Shown in pieces: positions 9,201 to 14,605 of a DNA stretch of 16,160 nt. Source of the DNA: UBA11524 sp964383815 (GTDB lineage: Bacteria > Bacillota > Clostridia > Christensenellales > Aristaeellaceae). The stretch is from the NCBI GenBank assembly GCA_964383815.1, contig CAYLIC010000046.1, forward strand, positions 1-16,160, written 5' to 3'. The position numbers and the translations under genes are program-made. The notes beneath the pieces were generated by a model. The model was not told where the DNA came from. It did no database searches and was given only the letters and a program-made list of their open reading frames with translations. The first letter of the stretch is position 1; the number at the start of each line of letters is the position of its first letter.

Positions 9201-9470
9201 CCGCTGGTGGCACAGATTGAGCCGGAGATGCAGATGCACTTTGCCCGCTGGGCCGAGGAGCACGACCAGATGGTGGTGACCGAGTGGCCTACCACGGTGG
9301 ATGGCGCCATCCGCTACTGGCAGCAGCGCGTCAGCCGCCTGCGCAACACCATCAAGGGCCGGCCCTACTACCTTTGGGGCTTTGTGCAGGAGGCCTTCAG
9401 CCTGTCCGATGCGGAAATGGTGCAGTACCTGGGCGAGCGCCCTGTGCTGCCGGATGATTTTATCAAGTAA
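6273..9470 (+). CDS. Membrane-anchored CotH-kinase protein with three lamin-tail domains
   Basis: The protein has 1065 residues. The basic N-terminus is followed by one hydrophobic anchor (about 35-54), so the rest is probably extracytoplasmic. Three lamin-tail-like domains follow at about 85-195, 237-360 and 397-522. Each opens with a variant of ISEVMA and contains DWVE or DWIE, then GLSD or ALSN. A chitobiase-like beta-sandwich (545-626, with YYTTDGSTPT) precedes a CotH domain (about 630-1020). In that domain VLRNSGNDG, HMNMRERVD, VGNSDIGN (884-891) and the acidic YDADYG (Asp910, Asp912) match the CotH atypical kinase fold, which in spore coat CotH phosphorylates secreted proteins. I chose ATG 6273 because GGAAGGA at 6260-6266 is 6 bases upstream. 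An open frame extends back to 6216 without a ribosome site. DUF4956 and VTC genes follow. Substrates are unknown. Confidence 0.9.
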   Translation: MQQMPPMGSGTRRTSQRSQRSQPARKAGGRKKRASIVMMLAVFAAVAALIVLVSPKEPISHASYTIGTSDGHVETGDLTNAYQGLMISEIMPANSAAVPDENGSYPDWVEVWNSRDTAINIGGVGLSDRSDAIRFLFPSMVLQPGERAVVFCDDTNAATVGEPFHAKFKLSSVGETVYLYDPNAYLLDSVTYPIMSSNESWALGEEGFAATKEYSPGFENSTAGYQEYQSATMVKDGALVISEVMADPITGLTDEDGELSDWIELYNTTDQAISLDNYALSNKEGKPLKWRFPKGAVVAAHGYYVVYCSGKDRADSASSVPHASFRISAEHDTILLSDSRGRLVDKVVIDNLPEDCSYARESDGSFSVHTMATPGLSNSETGAARMDEYLRSVNPIGVYITEVMASNESTQVFSSVDCCDWVEIYNSTQSVVDLSGYGLSDRLTRGRKWQFPQGTIISPGEYKVILCDGKSDQTTTGQLHTSFKVLRAGGETLCLATPDGRVIDKVVLPEIPTNVSYGRTIGLSGFFYYDAPTPMAANGTGFKGYAQAPTFTTAPGLYYTTVYTGFNVPEGTTVYYTTDGSTPTQASTPYNGETLELNNTATVLRARAFSDSGLQPSTVLTGSFFVNAYHSLPIVSLVSDPDNLWNAETGMLTVGDNVIKTDANGKPKIPFKNTVYREVKEKLPAKEGHVEYYLLDGTQVLDQGMEFSLQGQYSLDLPQKSMKLRAKSLYGAKTFQAQLFADRPYTEYKSFVLRNSGNDGVWTRLLDGFQSRMLDAFGTQIIHQAWNPVVVYINGVYWGHMNMRERVDRFFVAQHEGLSLDEADNMIIVEASGAYKYGDNSVYKNMIKKIKASDPAKNEEDLQYILDNVDVDNYFEYLALEMFVGNSDIGNLRAYRIDGEGNKWKWIFYDADYGMFSSRFNSPASYTKAKGMGDQLIDNTIFLKLLEVPEYKDKFLTKLGQVFQCFTTEQMLEILEPLVAQIEPEMQMHFARWAEEHDQMVVTEWPTTVDGAIRYWQQRVSRLRNTIKGRPYYLWGFVQEAFSLSDAEMVQYLGERPVLPDDFIK

Positions 9471-9502
9471 GTACGAAAAACCGTGCAATTTGTCAATATG
9501 TG

Positions 9503-9511
9503 TGCTATAAT
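9503..9511 (+). promoter_or_regulatory. Extended -10 promoter for the DUF4956-VTC pair
   Basis: TGCTATAAT is a perfect extended -10 (TGnTATAAT). It lies 37 bases before the DUF4956 start and 33 bases after the CotH stop. The -35 at normal spacing, GTGCAA, is weak, as is common for extended -10 promoters. It suggests that the two downstream genes can be expressed apart from the CotH gene. Confidence 0.7.
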
Positions 9512-9547
9512 GCAAACAACGATTGAATGAATTGGGAGGAATACCTC

Positions 9548-10255
9548 ATGCAGTCCACCTTTGCGCTTCTCAGTGCGAAAAGCCTGGTTACCAACGATGC
9601 TTCGCTCAGCTCCTACTTTGCCGAGCAGTTCGCCAGCCTGACCCCCATGAAGGTCATCATTGCGCTGATCATGGGCTTTGTGGTTGGTGTGGTGATTGCA
9701 TTTGTGTATCGCAAGTGCTACCGTGGCGTGCTGTACAGCCCCACCTTTGCCATGACACTGATGATGCTCACCCTCATCACCACCCCGGTTGTCATGTGCA
9801 TTAAGAGCGATATTGCCCTTTCCATGGGCATGGTGGGCGCCCTGTCCATCGTGCGCTTCCGCACAGCGGTGAAGGACCCCATGGACACGGCCTACATGTT
9901 CTGGGCGCTGACCATGGGCATCCTGCTGGGCGCGGAACTGTATGTCATTGCCCTGGTGGTGGTGCTGGGCATTTCCGTGGTGCTGCTGCTGATGACCTTT
10001 GTGAAGTTCCACAACCCCAATGCCTACCTGCTGGTGCTCCACTATGACGAGGCCGCCGAGTATGACATCACCCAGCAGCTCCGCCGCACGGTGAAGCAGC
10101 GCCGCCTGCGCTCTAAGACCATGACCCGCTCCGGTGCCGAAATGACCTACGAAGTCCGCCTGGACAACAAGCAGGATCTGGTGGCCTCCATGCTGAACAT
10201 CGACGGCGTGCACGATGCAACCCTGGTTTCCTGCCAGAGCGAAGCCGGCGCCTAA
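9548..10255 (+). CDS. DUF4956 family integral membrane protein
   Basis: The protein has 235 residues. Hydrophobic helices lie at about 36-54, 68-86 and 115-150, the last probably two helices. Between them is the highly conserved loop GMVGALSIVRFRTAVKDP (94-111), followed by YMFWALTMGILLGA, which is the DUF4956 hallmark. The soluble C-terminus (about 157-235) alternates charged and hydrophobic stretches and ends in LVASMLNIDGVHDATLVS, which resembles an ACT/ferredoxin-like regulatory domain such as that at the end of MgtC proteins (inference). The ATG at 9548 has GGGAGGA (9534-9540) 7 bases upstream. An in-frame ATG at 9527 lies before that site and is rejected. It sits between the CotH-kinase and VTC genes. 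The molecular function is unknown; a transporter or channel partner of the VTC enzyme is one idea. Confidence 0.88.
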   Translation: MQSTFALLSAKSLVTNDASLSSYFAEQFASLTPMKVIIALIMGFVVGVVIAFVYRKCYRGVLYSPTFAMTLMMLTLITTPVVMCIKSDIALSMGMVGALSIVRFRTAVKDPMDTAYMFWALTMGILLGAELYVIALVVVLGISVVLLLMTFVKFHNPNAYLLVLHYDEAAEYDITQQLRRTVKQRRLRSKTMTRSGAEMTYEVRLDNKQDLVASMLNIDGVHDATLVSCQSEAGA

Positions 10256-10277
10256 GGGCGCTGCCCTCAGGGATCCA

Positions 10278-10320
10278 GCTTAGGGGATTTCATCCCTTAA
10301 GAATCCCATGCCGGGGTGCG
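10278..10320 (+). repeat. Dispersed 43-bp palindromic element, copy C
   Basis: CTTAGGGGAT (10279-10288) and ATCCCTTAAG (10292-10301) form a 10-bp stem with one G-T pair around a TTC loop. AATCCC follows, and the copy ends in GGGGTGCG. The core CCCTTAAGAATCCC (10294-10307) is identical to copy A read on the minus strand. It lies in the 141-base gap between the DUF4956 and VTC genes, just after another small hairpin (AGGGC/GCCCT, 10255-10267). No T-run follows, so the two genes are probably still co-transcribed. Confidence 0.75.
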
Positions 10321-10396
10321 TTTCGTGCGCCTGCAAGGGAGCACGATGGCCGGGCAGATGACCAAGTCTACACATCATTTTTCAGGAGGTGATACC

Positions 10397-11104
10397 ATGC
10401 CGGCGAATATCCCACTGCGCCACGAATTGAAGTTCTTCATCAACGACATGCAATACCACCTTCTGCGGGACGCGCTGGACAAGGTGCTCTGGCGCGATCC
10501 CAATGGTGATGAGAACAATGAGTATCACATCCGCAGCCTGTATTTCGACACCGTGTTCGACGCCGCCCTGCGGGACAAGCTGGACGGCGACCAGAACCGG
10601 GACAAGTATCGCATTCGCATCTACAATTTCAGCGACAGGGTGATTAAGCTGGAGTGCAAGACCAAGGTGGGCAGCCTGATTTCCAAACGCTCGCTGACCA
10701 TCCCGCGGGATTTGTGCGAGCAGCTGATGGCTGGCGACCCCACCGGCCTGGAGAGCACCCGCTCCGGCCTGCTGGGTGATGTTTTCCGGGAGATGACCAC
10801 CAGCCTGCTTCACCCCGTGGTGCTGGTGGACTATGTGCGGGAGGCCTACCTGCACCCGGCGGAGGAGGTGCGCATCACCTTTGACAAGCAGCTCCGCTCC
10901 GGCCTTGGCTCCACCGATTTGTTCAACCCCCATGTGCCCACCGTGCCGCCCTTTGACAATGGCGAAACCATTCTGGAGGTTAAGTTCAACAGGGTGCTGC
11001 CGCCCTATATCCGCGATTTGCTTACCACCTACTGCCAGGGTGCAGTGCAGTCTGCCATCAGCAAATACACCTGGTGCCGCCGCTTTGAGGATTTGGAAGC
11101 ATAG
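10397..11104 (+). CDS. VTC-domain polyphosphate polymerase-like protein
   Basis: The 235-residue protein belongs to the VTC domain group of CYTH-like triphosphate tunnel enzymes. In yeast, Vtc4 makes inorganic polyphosphate from ATP. The charged tunnel residues are well preserved: RHELKF (8-13), SLYFDT, KYRIRIY with Arg72 and Arg74, KLECKTK (Lys84, Glu86, Lys88), SKRSL (Lys97), DYVREAY (Arg149), RITFDK, ILEVKF (Glu194, Lys196) and the C-terminal AISKY. It has no SPX domain and no membrane segment, so it is a compact, probably cytosolic or membrane-associated catalytic unit. The ATG at 10397 has a perfect AGGAGGTGA at 10384-10392. The open frame extending back to 10316 runs through the repeat and is not protein-like. 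It follows DUF4956, and a strong terminator comes after. Fold and family are secure; polyphosphate synthesis in this organism is inferred. Confidence 0.9.
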   Translation: MPANIPLRHELKFFINDMQYHLLRDALDKVLWRDPNGDENNEYHIRSLYFDTVFDAALRDKLDGDQNRDKYRIRIYNFSDRVIKLECKTKVGSLISKRSLTIPRDLCEQLMAGDPTGLESTRSGLLGDVFREMTTSLLHPVVLVDYVREAYLHPAEEVRITFDKQLRSGLGSTDLFNPHVPTVPPFDNGETILEVKFNRVLPPYIRDLLTTYCQGAVQSAISKYTWCRRFEDLEA

Positions 11105-11105
11105 C

Positions 11106-11144
11106 AACAAAAATCTGTGTCATCTTTGGCACAGTTTTTTGTTA
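11106..11144 (+). terminator. Intrinsic terminator after the VTC gene
   Basis: CTGTGTC (11115-11121) pairs with GGCACAG (11128-11134), and TTTTTT (11135-11140) follows. The flanking AACAAAAA and TTTTTGTT extend the pairing, so the structure could also act on the minus strand, although no gene there needs it. It separates the CotH/DUF4956/VTC module from murB. Confidence 0.88.
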
Positions 11145-11163
11145 TTTTCGACAGGGTTTCCGC

Positions 11164-11192
11164 TTGATGGAAAGGCCAAAATGCGGTAAAAT
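11164..11192 (+). promoter_or_regulatory. Sigma-A promoter for murB-rapZ-whiA-hpr
   Basis: TTGATG (11164-11169) and TAAAAT (11187-11192) are spaced by exactly 17 bases. The promoter lies just after the terminator and 22 bases before the murB start. It probably drives the whole murB to HPr-like operon. Confidence 0.75.
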
Positions 11193-11214
11193 AGTAGGCA
11201 CAGGAGGCACGCAT

Positions 11215-12144
11215 ATGACCGACATGAAAACCCTGGATGAACTTGAGAAACGCCTGCCCGGGATGAAGCTGGTTCGCTCCGCCCCCATGGCGCAATATAC
11301 AACCCTGCGGCTGGGCGGCCCGGCAGACATGCTGGCGGAGCCTGCCAGCCTGCAGCAGCTGGCGGAGCTGCTTGCCGCTGCCCACCAGCTGGATATACCC
11401 ATTACCCTCATGGGCCACGGCAGCAACCTGCTGGTGAAGGATGGGGGCATCCGCGGTCTGGTGATTCGCCTGTGCAGGGAAATGCGCCGCACTGAGGTGC
11501 ACGGCAACGTGATCCGTGCCGAGGCGGGTGTGATGCTCTCCAGCCTTGCCATGACGGCGGCGGAAAACAGCCTGGCTGGCCTGGTGTTTGCCAGCGGCAT
11601 TCCCGGCACGGTGGGCGGCGGCGTATACATGAATGCCGGCGCCTACGGGGGCGAGATGTCCCAGGTGGTTACGCTGGTGGAGGGTGTGGACTACACCGGT
11701 CAGCCCTTTGCCTGCACGGGGGAGGAAATGGCCTTTGGCTACCGGCATTCCCGGCTGATGGAGGAGCAAAAAATCGTTACCCATGTGACCTGCACCCTGC
11801 CCGGGGGCGACCGGGAGACCATTGTGAAGGAAATGGTGGAGCTGAACCGCCGCCGGGCGGAAAAGCAGCCATTAACCCTGCCCAGCGCAGGCAGCACCTT
11901 CAAGCGGCCTGCCACAGGCTATGCCTCCGCCCTGATTGACGAGTGCGGCCTGAAGGGTTTCACCCTGGGCGGCGCCCAGGTGAGCGAAAAGCATGCAGGC
12001 TTTCTGGTAAACAGGGGCGGCACAGCGGCGGATTTCCTGGCACTGATTGCCCATGTGCAGCGGGAGGTCTATCAGCAAAAGGGCGTGCAGCTGGAGCCGG
12101 AGGTGCGCATCCTGGGGGAGGACGCGCCTGCGACCCTTGTATGA
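11215..12144 (+). CDS. murB: UDP-N-acetylenolpyruvoylglucosamine reductase
   Basis: MurB is the cytosolic FAD/NADPH enzyme that reduces UDP-GlcNAc-enolpyruvate to UDP-MurNAc, the second committed step of peptidoglycan synthesis. The protein has 309 residues. It shows the FAD-binding GHGSNLLVKDGGIRG, then GLVFASGIPGTVGGGVYMNA, GYRHSRL (Arg177), the proton-donor serine in PSAGSTFKRP (Ser227) and the C-terminal LEPEVRILG (Glu296). The YRHSR segment without the large extra loop fits the Gram-positive type. The ATG at 11215 has GGAGG (11203-11207) 7 bases upstream. An open frame back to 11164 overlaps the promoter and is rejected. rapZ follows after 28 bases, as in many Firmicutes. Confidence 0.96.
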   Translation: MTDMKTLDELEKRLPGMKLVRSAPMAQYTTLRLGGPADMLAEPASLQQLAELLAAAHQLDIPITLMGHGSNLLVKDGGIRGLVIRLCREMRRTEVHGNVIRAEAGVMLSSLAMTAAENSLAGLVFASGIPGTVGGGVYMNAGAYGGEMSQVVTLVEGVDYTGQPFACTGEEMAFGYRHSRLMEEQKIVTHVTCTLPGGDRETIVKEMVELNRRRAEKQPLTLPSAGSTFKRPATGYASALIDECGLKGFTLGGAQVSEKHAGFLVNRGGTAADFLALIAHVQREVYQQKGVQLEPEVRILGEDAPATLV

Positions 12145-12172
12145 CCCATTCACACGAAAGAGGTGGAATGCC

Positions 12173-13075
12173 TTGCGCTTTCTTATTCTGACAGGCATGA
12201 GCGGCGCCGGAAAAACCCTGGCTACCCGCTACATGGAGGACATGGGCGCTTTTTGCGTGGATAACCTGCCGCCCATGATGATGGTGAAATTCATGGAGGT
12301 GTGCAACGGTACCTCCATGCAGGCCCAGGTGGCGGCGCTGGCTGTTGATGTGCGCGGCGGCGAGTTTTTCGATGCGAAGGCCATCGGCAAGCTGATCAAG
12401 GAGGCCCGGCAGCTGGACTACCACATCGAAACCATTTTTATCGAGGCCAGCGACGATGTGCTGATGAGCCGCTACAAGGAAACCCGGCGGGATCATCCCC
12501 TGGCCAGTGATCATGTGAGCCTGATGGACGCCATCGCCCTGGAGCGGGAGCGCCTGCAGCCACTGCGGGAGATTGCCAACTATGTTATCGATACCTCCGG
12601 CCTGAAGCCCAAGCAGCTGCAGAAGAAGCTGCAAAGCATTGTGAACAGCAATGGGGAAAGCATCCCGCTGCGCATTGAGGTCATGTCCTTTGGCTTCAAG
12701 CGCGGGCTTCCCCGCCAGGCGGACCTGGTGTTCGACGTGCGGTTCCTGCCCAATCCCTTCTATATGAAGGAGCTGGGCTGCCACACAGGCCTGGATGAGG
12801 ATGTGCGCCGCTTTGTGATGGAGGATGCCGCAACCCGGGAATTCATGACCAGGATAACCGACATGCTGGCTTTCCTGATTCCCCACTACCGGGAGGAGGG
12901 AAAGCACCGGCTGATGATTGGCATTGGGTGCACGGGCGGCCAGCACCGCAGCGTTGCCATTACGGAGGCCATCGCACAGGCCTTGCGGGACATGAATTAC
13001 CAGGTGTCCGCCAGCCACAGGGATCTGGAGATTGAGCAGGCCCGGTGGAAGAACGGCACCATTGTCAACGAATGA
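12173..13075 (+). CDS. rapZ: RNase adapter / nucleotide-binding protein RapZ (YvcJ)
   Basis: RapZ/YvcJ is a P-loop protein that binds and hydrolyses nucleotides. In E. coli RapZ controls glucosamine-6-phosphate synthase through small-RNA decay; in Gram-positives the target is less clear. The protein has 300 residues with Walker A GMSGAGKT (8-15), VDNLPP (29-34), the central FIEASDDVLMSRYKETRR and the C-terminal signature GCTGGQHRS (252-260). I infer a TTG start at 12173. AGAGGTGG (12159-12166) is 6 bases upstream, and translation from there gives MRFLILTG, which matches the family N-terminus. The nearby ATG at 12168 is in another frame and stops at once. The frame extending back into murB is not protein-like. 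whiA follows 12 bases after the stop. Confidence 0.94.
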   Translation: MRFLILTGMSGAGKTLATRYMEDMGAFCVDNLPPMMMVKFMEVCNGTSMQAQVAALAVDVRGGEFFDAKAIGKLIKEARQLDYHIETIFIEASDDVLMSRYKETRRDHPLASDHVSLMDAIALERERLQPLREIANYVIDTSGLKPKQLQKKLQSIVNSNGESIPLRIEVMSFGFKRGLPRQADLVFDVRFLPNPFYMKELGCHTGLDEDVRRFVMEDAATREFMTRITDMLAFLIPHYREEGKHRLMIGIGCTGGQHRSVAITEAIAQALRDMNYQVSASHRDLEIEQARWKNGTIVNE

Positions 13076-13087
13076 TAAGGAGCGCGT

Positions 13088-14068
13088 ATGTCCTTTTCCT
13101 CCACTGTCAAGGATGAGCTGATTCGCCTGCCGCTGGGCAAAAGCTGCTGTGTGCTGAGCGAGCTATCCGCCCTGACGCAGACCTCCGGCAGCCTGGCCCT
13201 GCGCGGCCTGGGACGGGTGCAGGTAACCTACCGCGTGGAAAACGCTGCACTGGCCCGCAGAATCTTTCTGCTGCTGCGCACGCTGGACATTACGGCAAAG
13301 CTGCATTTTGTGCAGCATGCCCGGCTGGGCGGGCGGCGCACCTGCGTGCTGACCCTGGGCGACCAGGACTCCCAAACCCTGCTGATTGCCCTGCACATGA
13401 TGGAGCAGGACGAGGATGGCGGCATTTCCCTGCGGCGCACGGTGCCACGGCACCCCATGACCCGCCAGTGCTGCCGCCGGGCCTTTCTGCGGGGCGCGTT
13501 TCTGGGCTGCGGCTCCATGAACGACCCGGAGAGAAGCTATCATTTCGAATGGGTGGCGGAGGACCAGAGCCTGCGGCAAACCCTGGCAAAGCTGCTGGAC
13601 AAGTGCGGCCTGCCGCTGCACGAGCACATCCGCAAAGGGCAAAACGTGATTTACCTGAAGGGCGCCCAGCAGATTGCCGACATGCTGGCCCTGATGGGCG
13701 CCAGCCATGCCGTGCTGGACATGGAGAACATCCGCATAAAAAAGCAGATGCGCGGCGAGGCCAACCGGGCCGCCAACTGCGACGAGCATAACTCCGAGCG
13801 CATGCTCAACGCTGCCGATCAGCAGATTGAGGCCATTAAGCTCATATCCATCCAGCAGGGGTTGTTCACCCTGCCGCCCGGCCTGCAGGAAATGGCACGC
13901 CTGCGGCTGGAGCACACCTCCGCCAGCCTGACCGAGCTGGGACAAATGATGAACCCGCCTGTGGGCAAAAGCGGCGTGAACCACCGCATGCGCCGGCTGA
14001 TGGAGGTTGCCAGGGAAATTCGGGCTGAGCTGCCCATTTATCAACAGAGAAAGGAGAAACACGAATGA
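13088..14068 (+). CDS. whiA: DNA-binding protein WhiA
   Basis: WhiA is a Gram-positive DNA-binding protein. It controls sporulation septation in Streptomyces and affects cell division and chromosome segregation in Bacillus. The protein has 326 residues, the normal length. The N-terminal and middle parts form the degenerate LAGLIDADG homing-endonuclease-like fold (for example RRAFLRGAFLGCGSMNDPE and YHFEW). The C-terminal helix-turn-helix lies in LEHTSASLTELGQMMNPP followed by GKSGVNHRMRRL. The ATG at 13088 has AAGGAG (13077-13082) 5 bases upstream. The stop overlaps the next start as ATGA, which suggests translational coupling. In Bacillus a yvcK/mgfK gene lies between rapZ and whiA; here only 12 bases separate them. 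Confidence 0.95.
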   Translation: MSFSSTVKDELIRLPLGKSCCVLSELSALTQTSGSLALRGLGRVQVTYRVENAALARRIFLLLRTLDITAKLHFVQHARLGGRRTCVLTLGDQDSQTLLIALHMMEQDEDGGISLRRTVPRHPMTRQCCRRAFLRGAFLGCGSMNDPERSYHFEWVAEDQSLRQTLAKLLDKCGLPLHEHIRKGQNVIYLKGAQQIADMLALMGASHAVLDMENIRIKKQMRGEANRAANCDEHNSERMLNAADQQIEAIKLISIQQGLFTLPPGLQEMARLRLEHTSASLTELGQMMNPPVGKSGVNHRMRRLMEVAREIRAELPIYQQRKEKHE

Positions 14069-14316
14069 TCAAGCAATCCATTACCTTCCCGGAAGGCAAA
14101 CCCCTGACCCGGGCCGCCGCCGCACAGATGGTGCAAATCGCCAACCGCTTCACCAGCCGGGTGATGATTGAGCATTGCCAGAAGCTGGTGAACGCAAAAT
14201 CCATGCTGGGCCTTTTGTCCCTGGGCACGGACAGCCAGAGCAGCATGACCCTCCTGGCCGATGGTGAGGACGAGCAGCAGGCTGCTGCCGCCATTGCGGA
14301 GTTCCTTCATGCATAA
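14065..14316 (+). CDS. HPr-family protein, Crh-like (no His15, Ser46 kept)
   Basis: The 83-residue protein has the HPr fold. The regulatory segment VNAKSMLGLLSLG places Ser46 exactly where HPr kinase/phosphorylase modifies HPr and Crh. The segment around residue 15, normally GIHARPA, reads PLTRAAA here, so Thr15 replaces the phosphocarrier His15. It therefore should not relay phosphate in the PTS. Bacillus Crh likewise lacks His15 and sits directly after whiA (yvcL). That position, together with the kept Ser46, points to a Crh-like regulator in carbon catabolite control. The ATG overlaps the whiA stop, AAGGAG (14051-14056) is 8 bases upstream, and a terminator follows. Family assignment is firm; Crh function is inferred. 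Confidence 0.88.
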   Translation: MIKQSITFPEGKPLTRAAAAQMVQIANRFTSRVMIEHCQKLVNAKSMLGLLSLGTDSQSSMTLLADGEDEQQAAAAIAEFLHA

Positions 14317-14325
14317 GGCACATCG

Positions 14326-14350
14326 AAAAAGTGGCGAAGGCCACTTTTTT
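14326..14350 (+). terminator. Intrinsic terminator after the HPr-like gene
   Basis: AAAAAGTGGC (14326-14335) pairs with GCCACTTTTT (14340-14349) as a 10-bp stem around a GAAG loop, with six Ts (14345-14350). It ends the murB-rapZ-whiA-hpr operon. Confidence 0.92.
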
Positions 14351-14360
14351 GATTTGGGCG

Positions 14361-14518
14361 CGCGGGGAGGCATGGCGGCGACTTGCCGGGGTGTGCCCGG
14401 CCCGCGGAATCCCTTTCCCCGCCCGTGACGGATGGATTGCTGTCACTGGTGGGAAAGCCTGATAAGCCGGGAATGGCATGGATGAAAGCAGGTGCCAATC
14501 GGAAGGGGAGAGCGCCTG
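14361..14518. other. GC-rich structured intergenic region between hpr and murC
   Basis: No gene is seen here. Several inverted repeats are visible. CGCGGG (14361-14366) pairs with CCCGCG (14401-14406) and encloses the hairpin GCCGGG/CCCGGC (14385-14401, sharing one base). Next is an imperfect hairpin at 14413-14457 (CTTTCCC/GGGAAAG outside, GTGAC/GTCAC inside). Last is CAGGTGC/GCGCCTG (14489-14495 with 14512-14518, one G-T pair). It lies between the hpr terminator and the murC promoter, so it is either untranscribed or a separate RNA. No known RNA family could be assigned. Confidence 0.4.
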
Positions 14519-14542
14519 AGGCTTGCAGCAATGAACAAAGGC

Positions 14543-14572
14543 TTGATTATTGCCGGCAGGGTGGAGTATAAT
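14543..14572 (+). promoter_or_regulatory. Sigma-A promoter for murC
   Basis: TTGATT (14543-14548) and a perfect TATAAT (14567-14572) are spaced by 18 bases. This leaves about 26-30 transcribed bases before the murC start. Confidence 0.8.
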
Positions 14573-14605
14573 AAGAGGGAAATCATTGAGAGCGAGTGAG
14601 CATGA

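Noticed and set aside
9490..9495. TTGTCA as the -35 box of the DUF4956 promoter
   Set aside because: It is only 10 bases from TATAAT, too close for sigma-A. The extended -10 is the better explanation.
9471..9502. Possible terminator hairpin (GTACG/CGTGC) after the CotH gene
   Set aside because: The stem is only 5 bp with a wobble pair and is not followed by a real T-run, so termination here is not supported.
14401..14420. Possible fourth copy of the 43-bp repeat
   Set aside because: Only GGAATCCC is shared. The preceding CCCTTAAG arm, the TTC-loop stem and the closing GGTGCG are all missing.
14407..14480. Cobalamin riboswitch before murC
   Set aside because: Short strings appear in the right order, but the conserved long boxes are not met. 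The same bases form a simple hairpin, and a good promoter lies between this region and murC, so cis-control of murC is unlikely.
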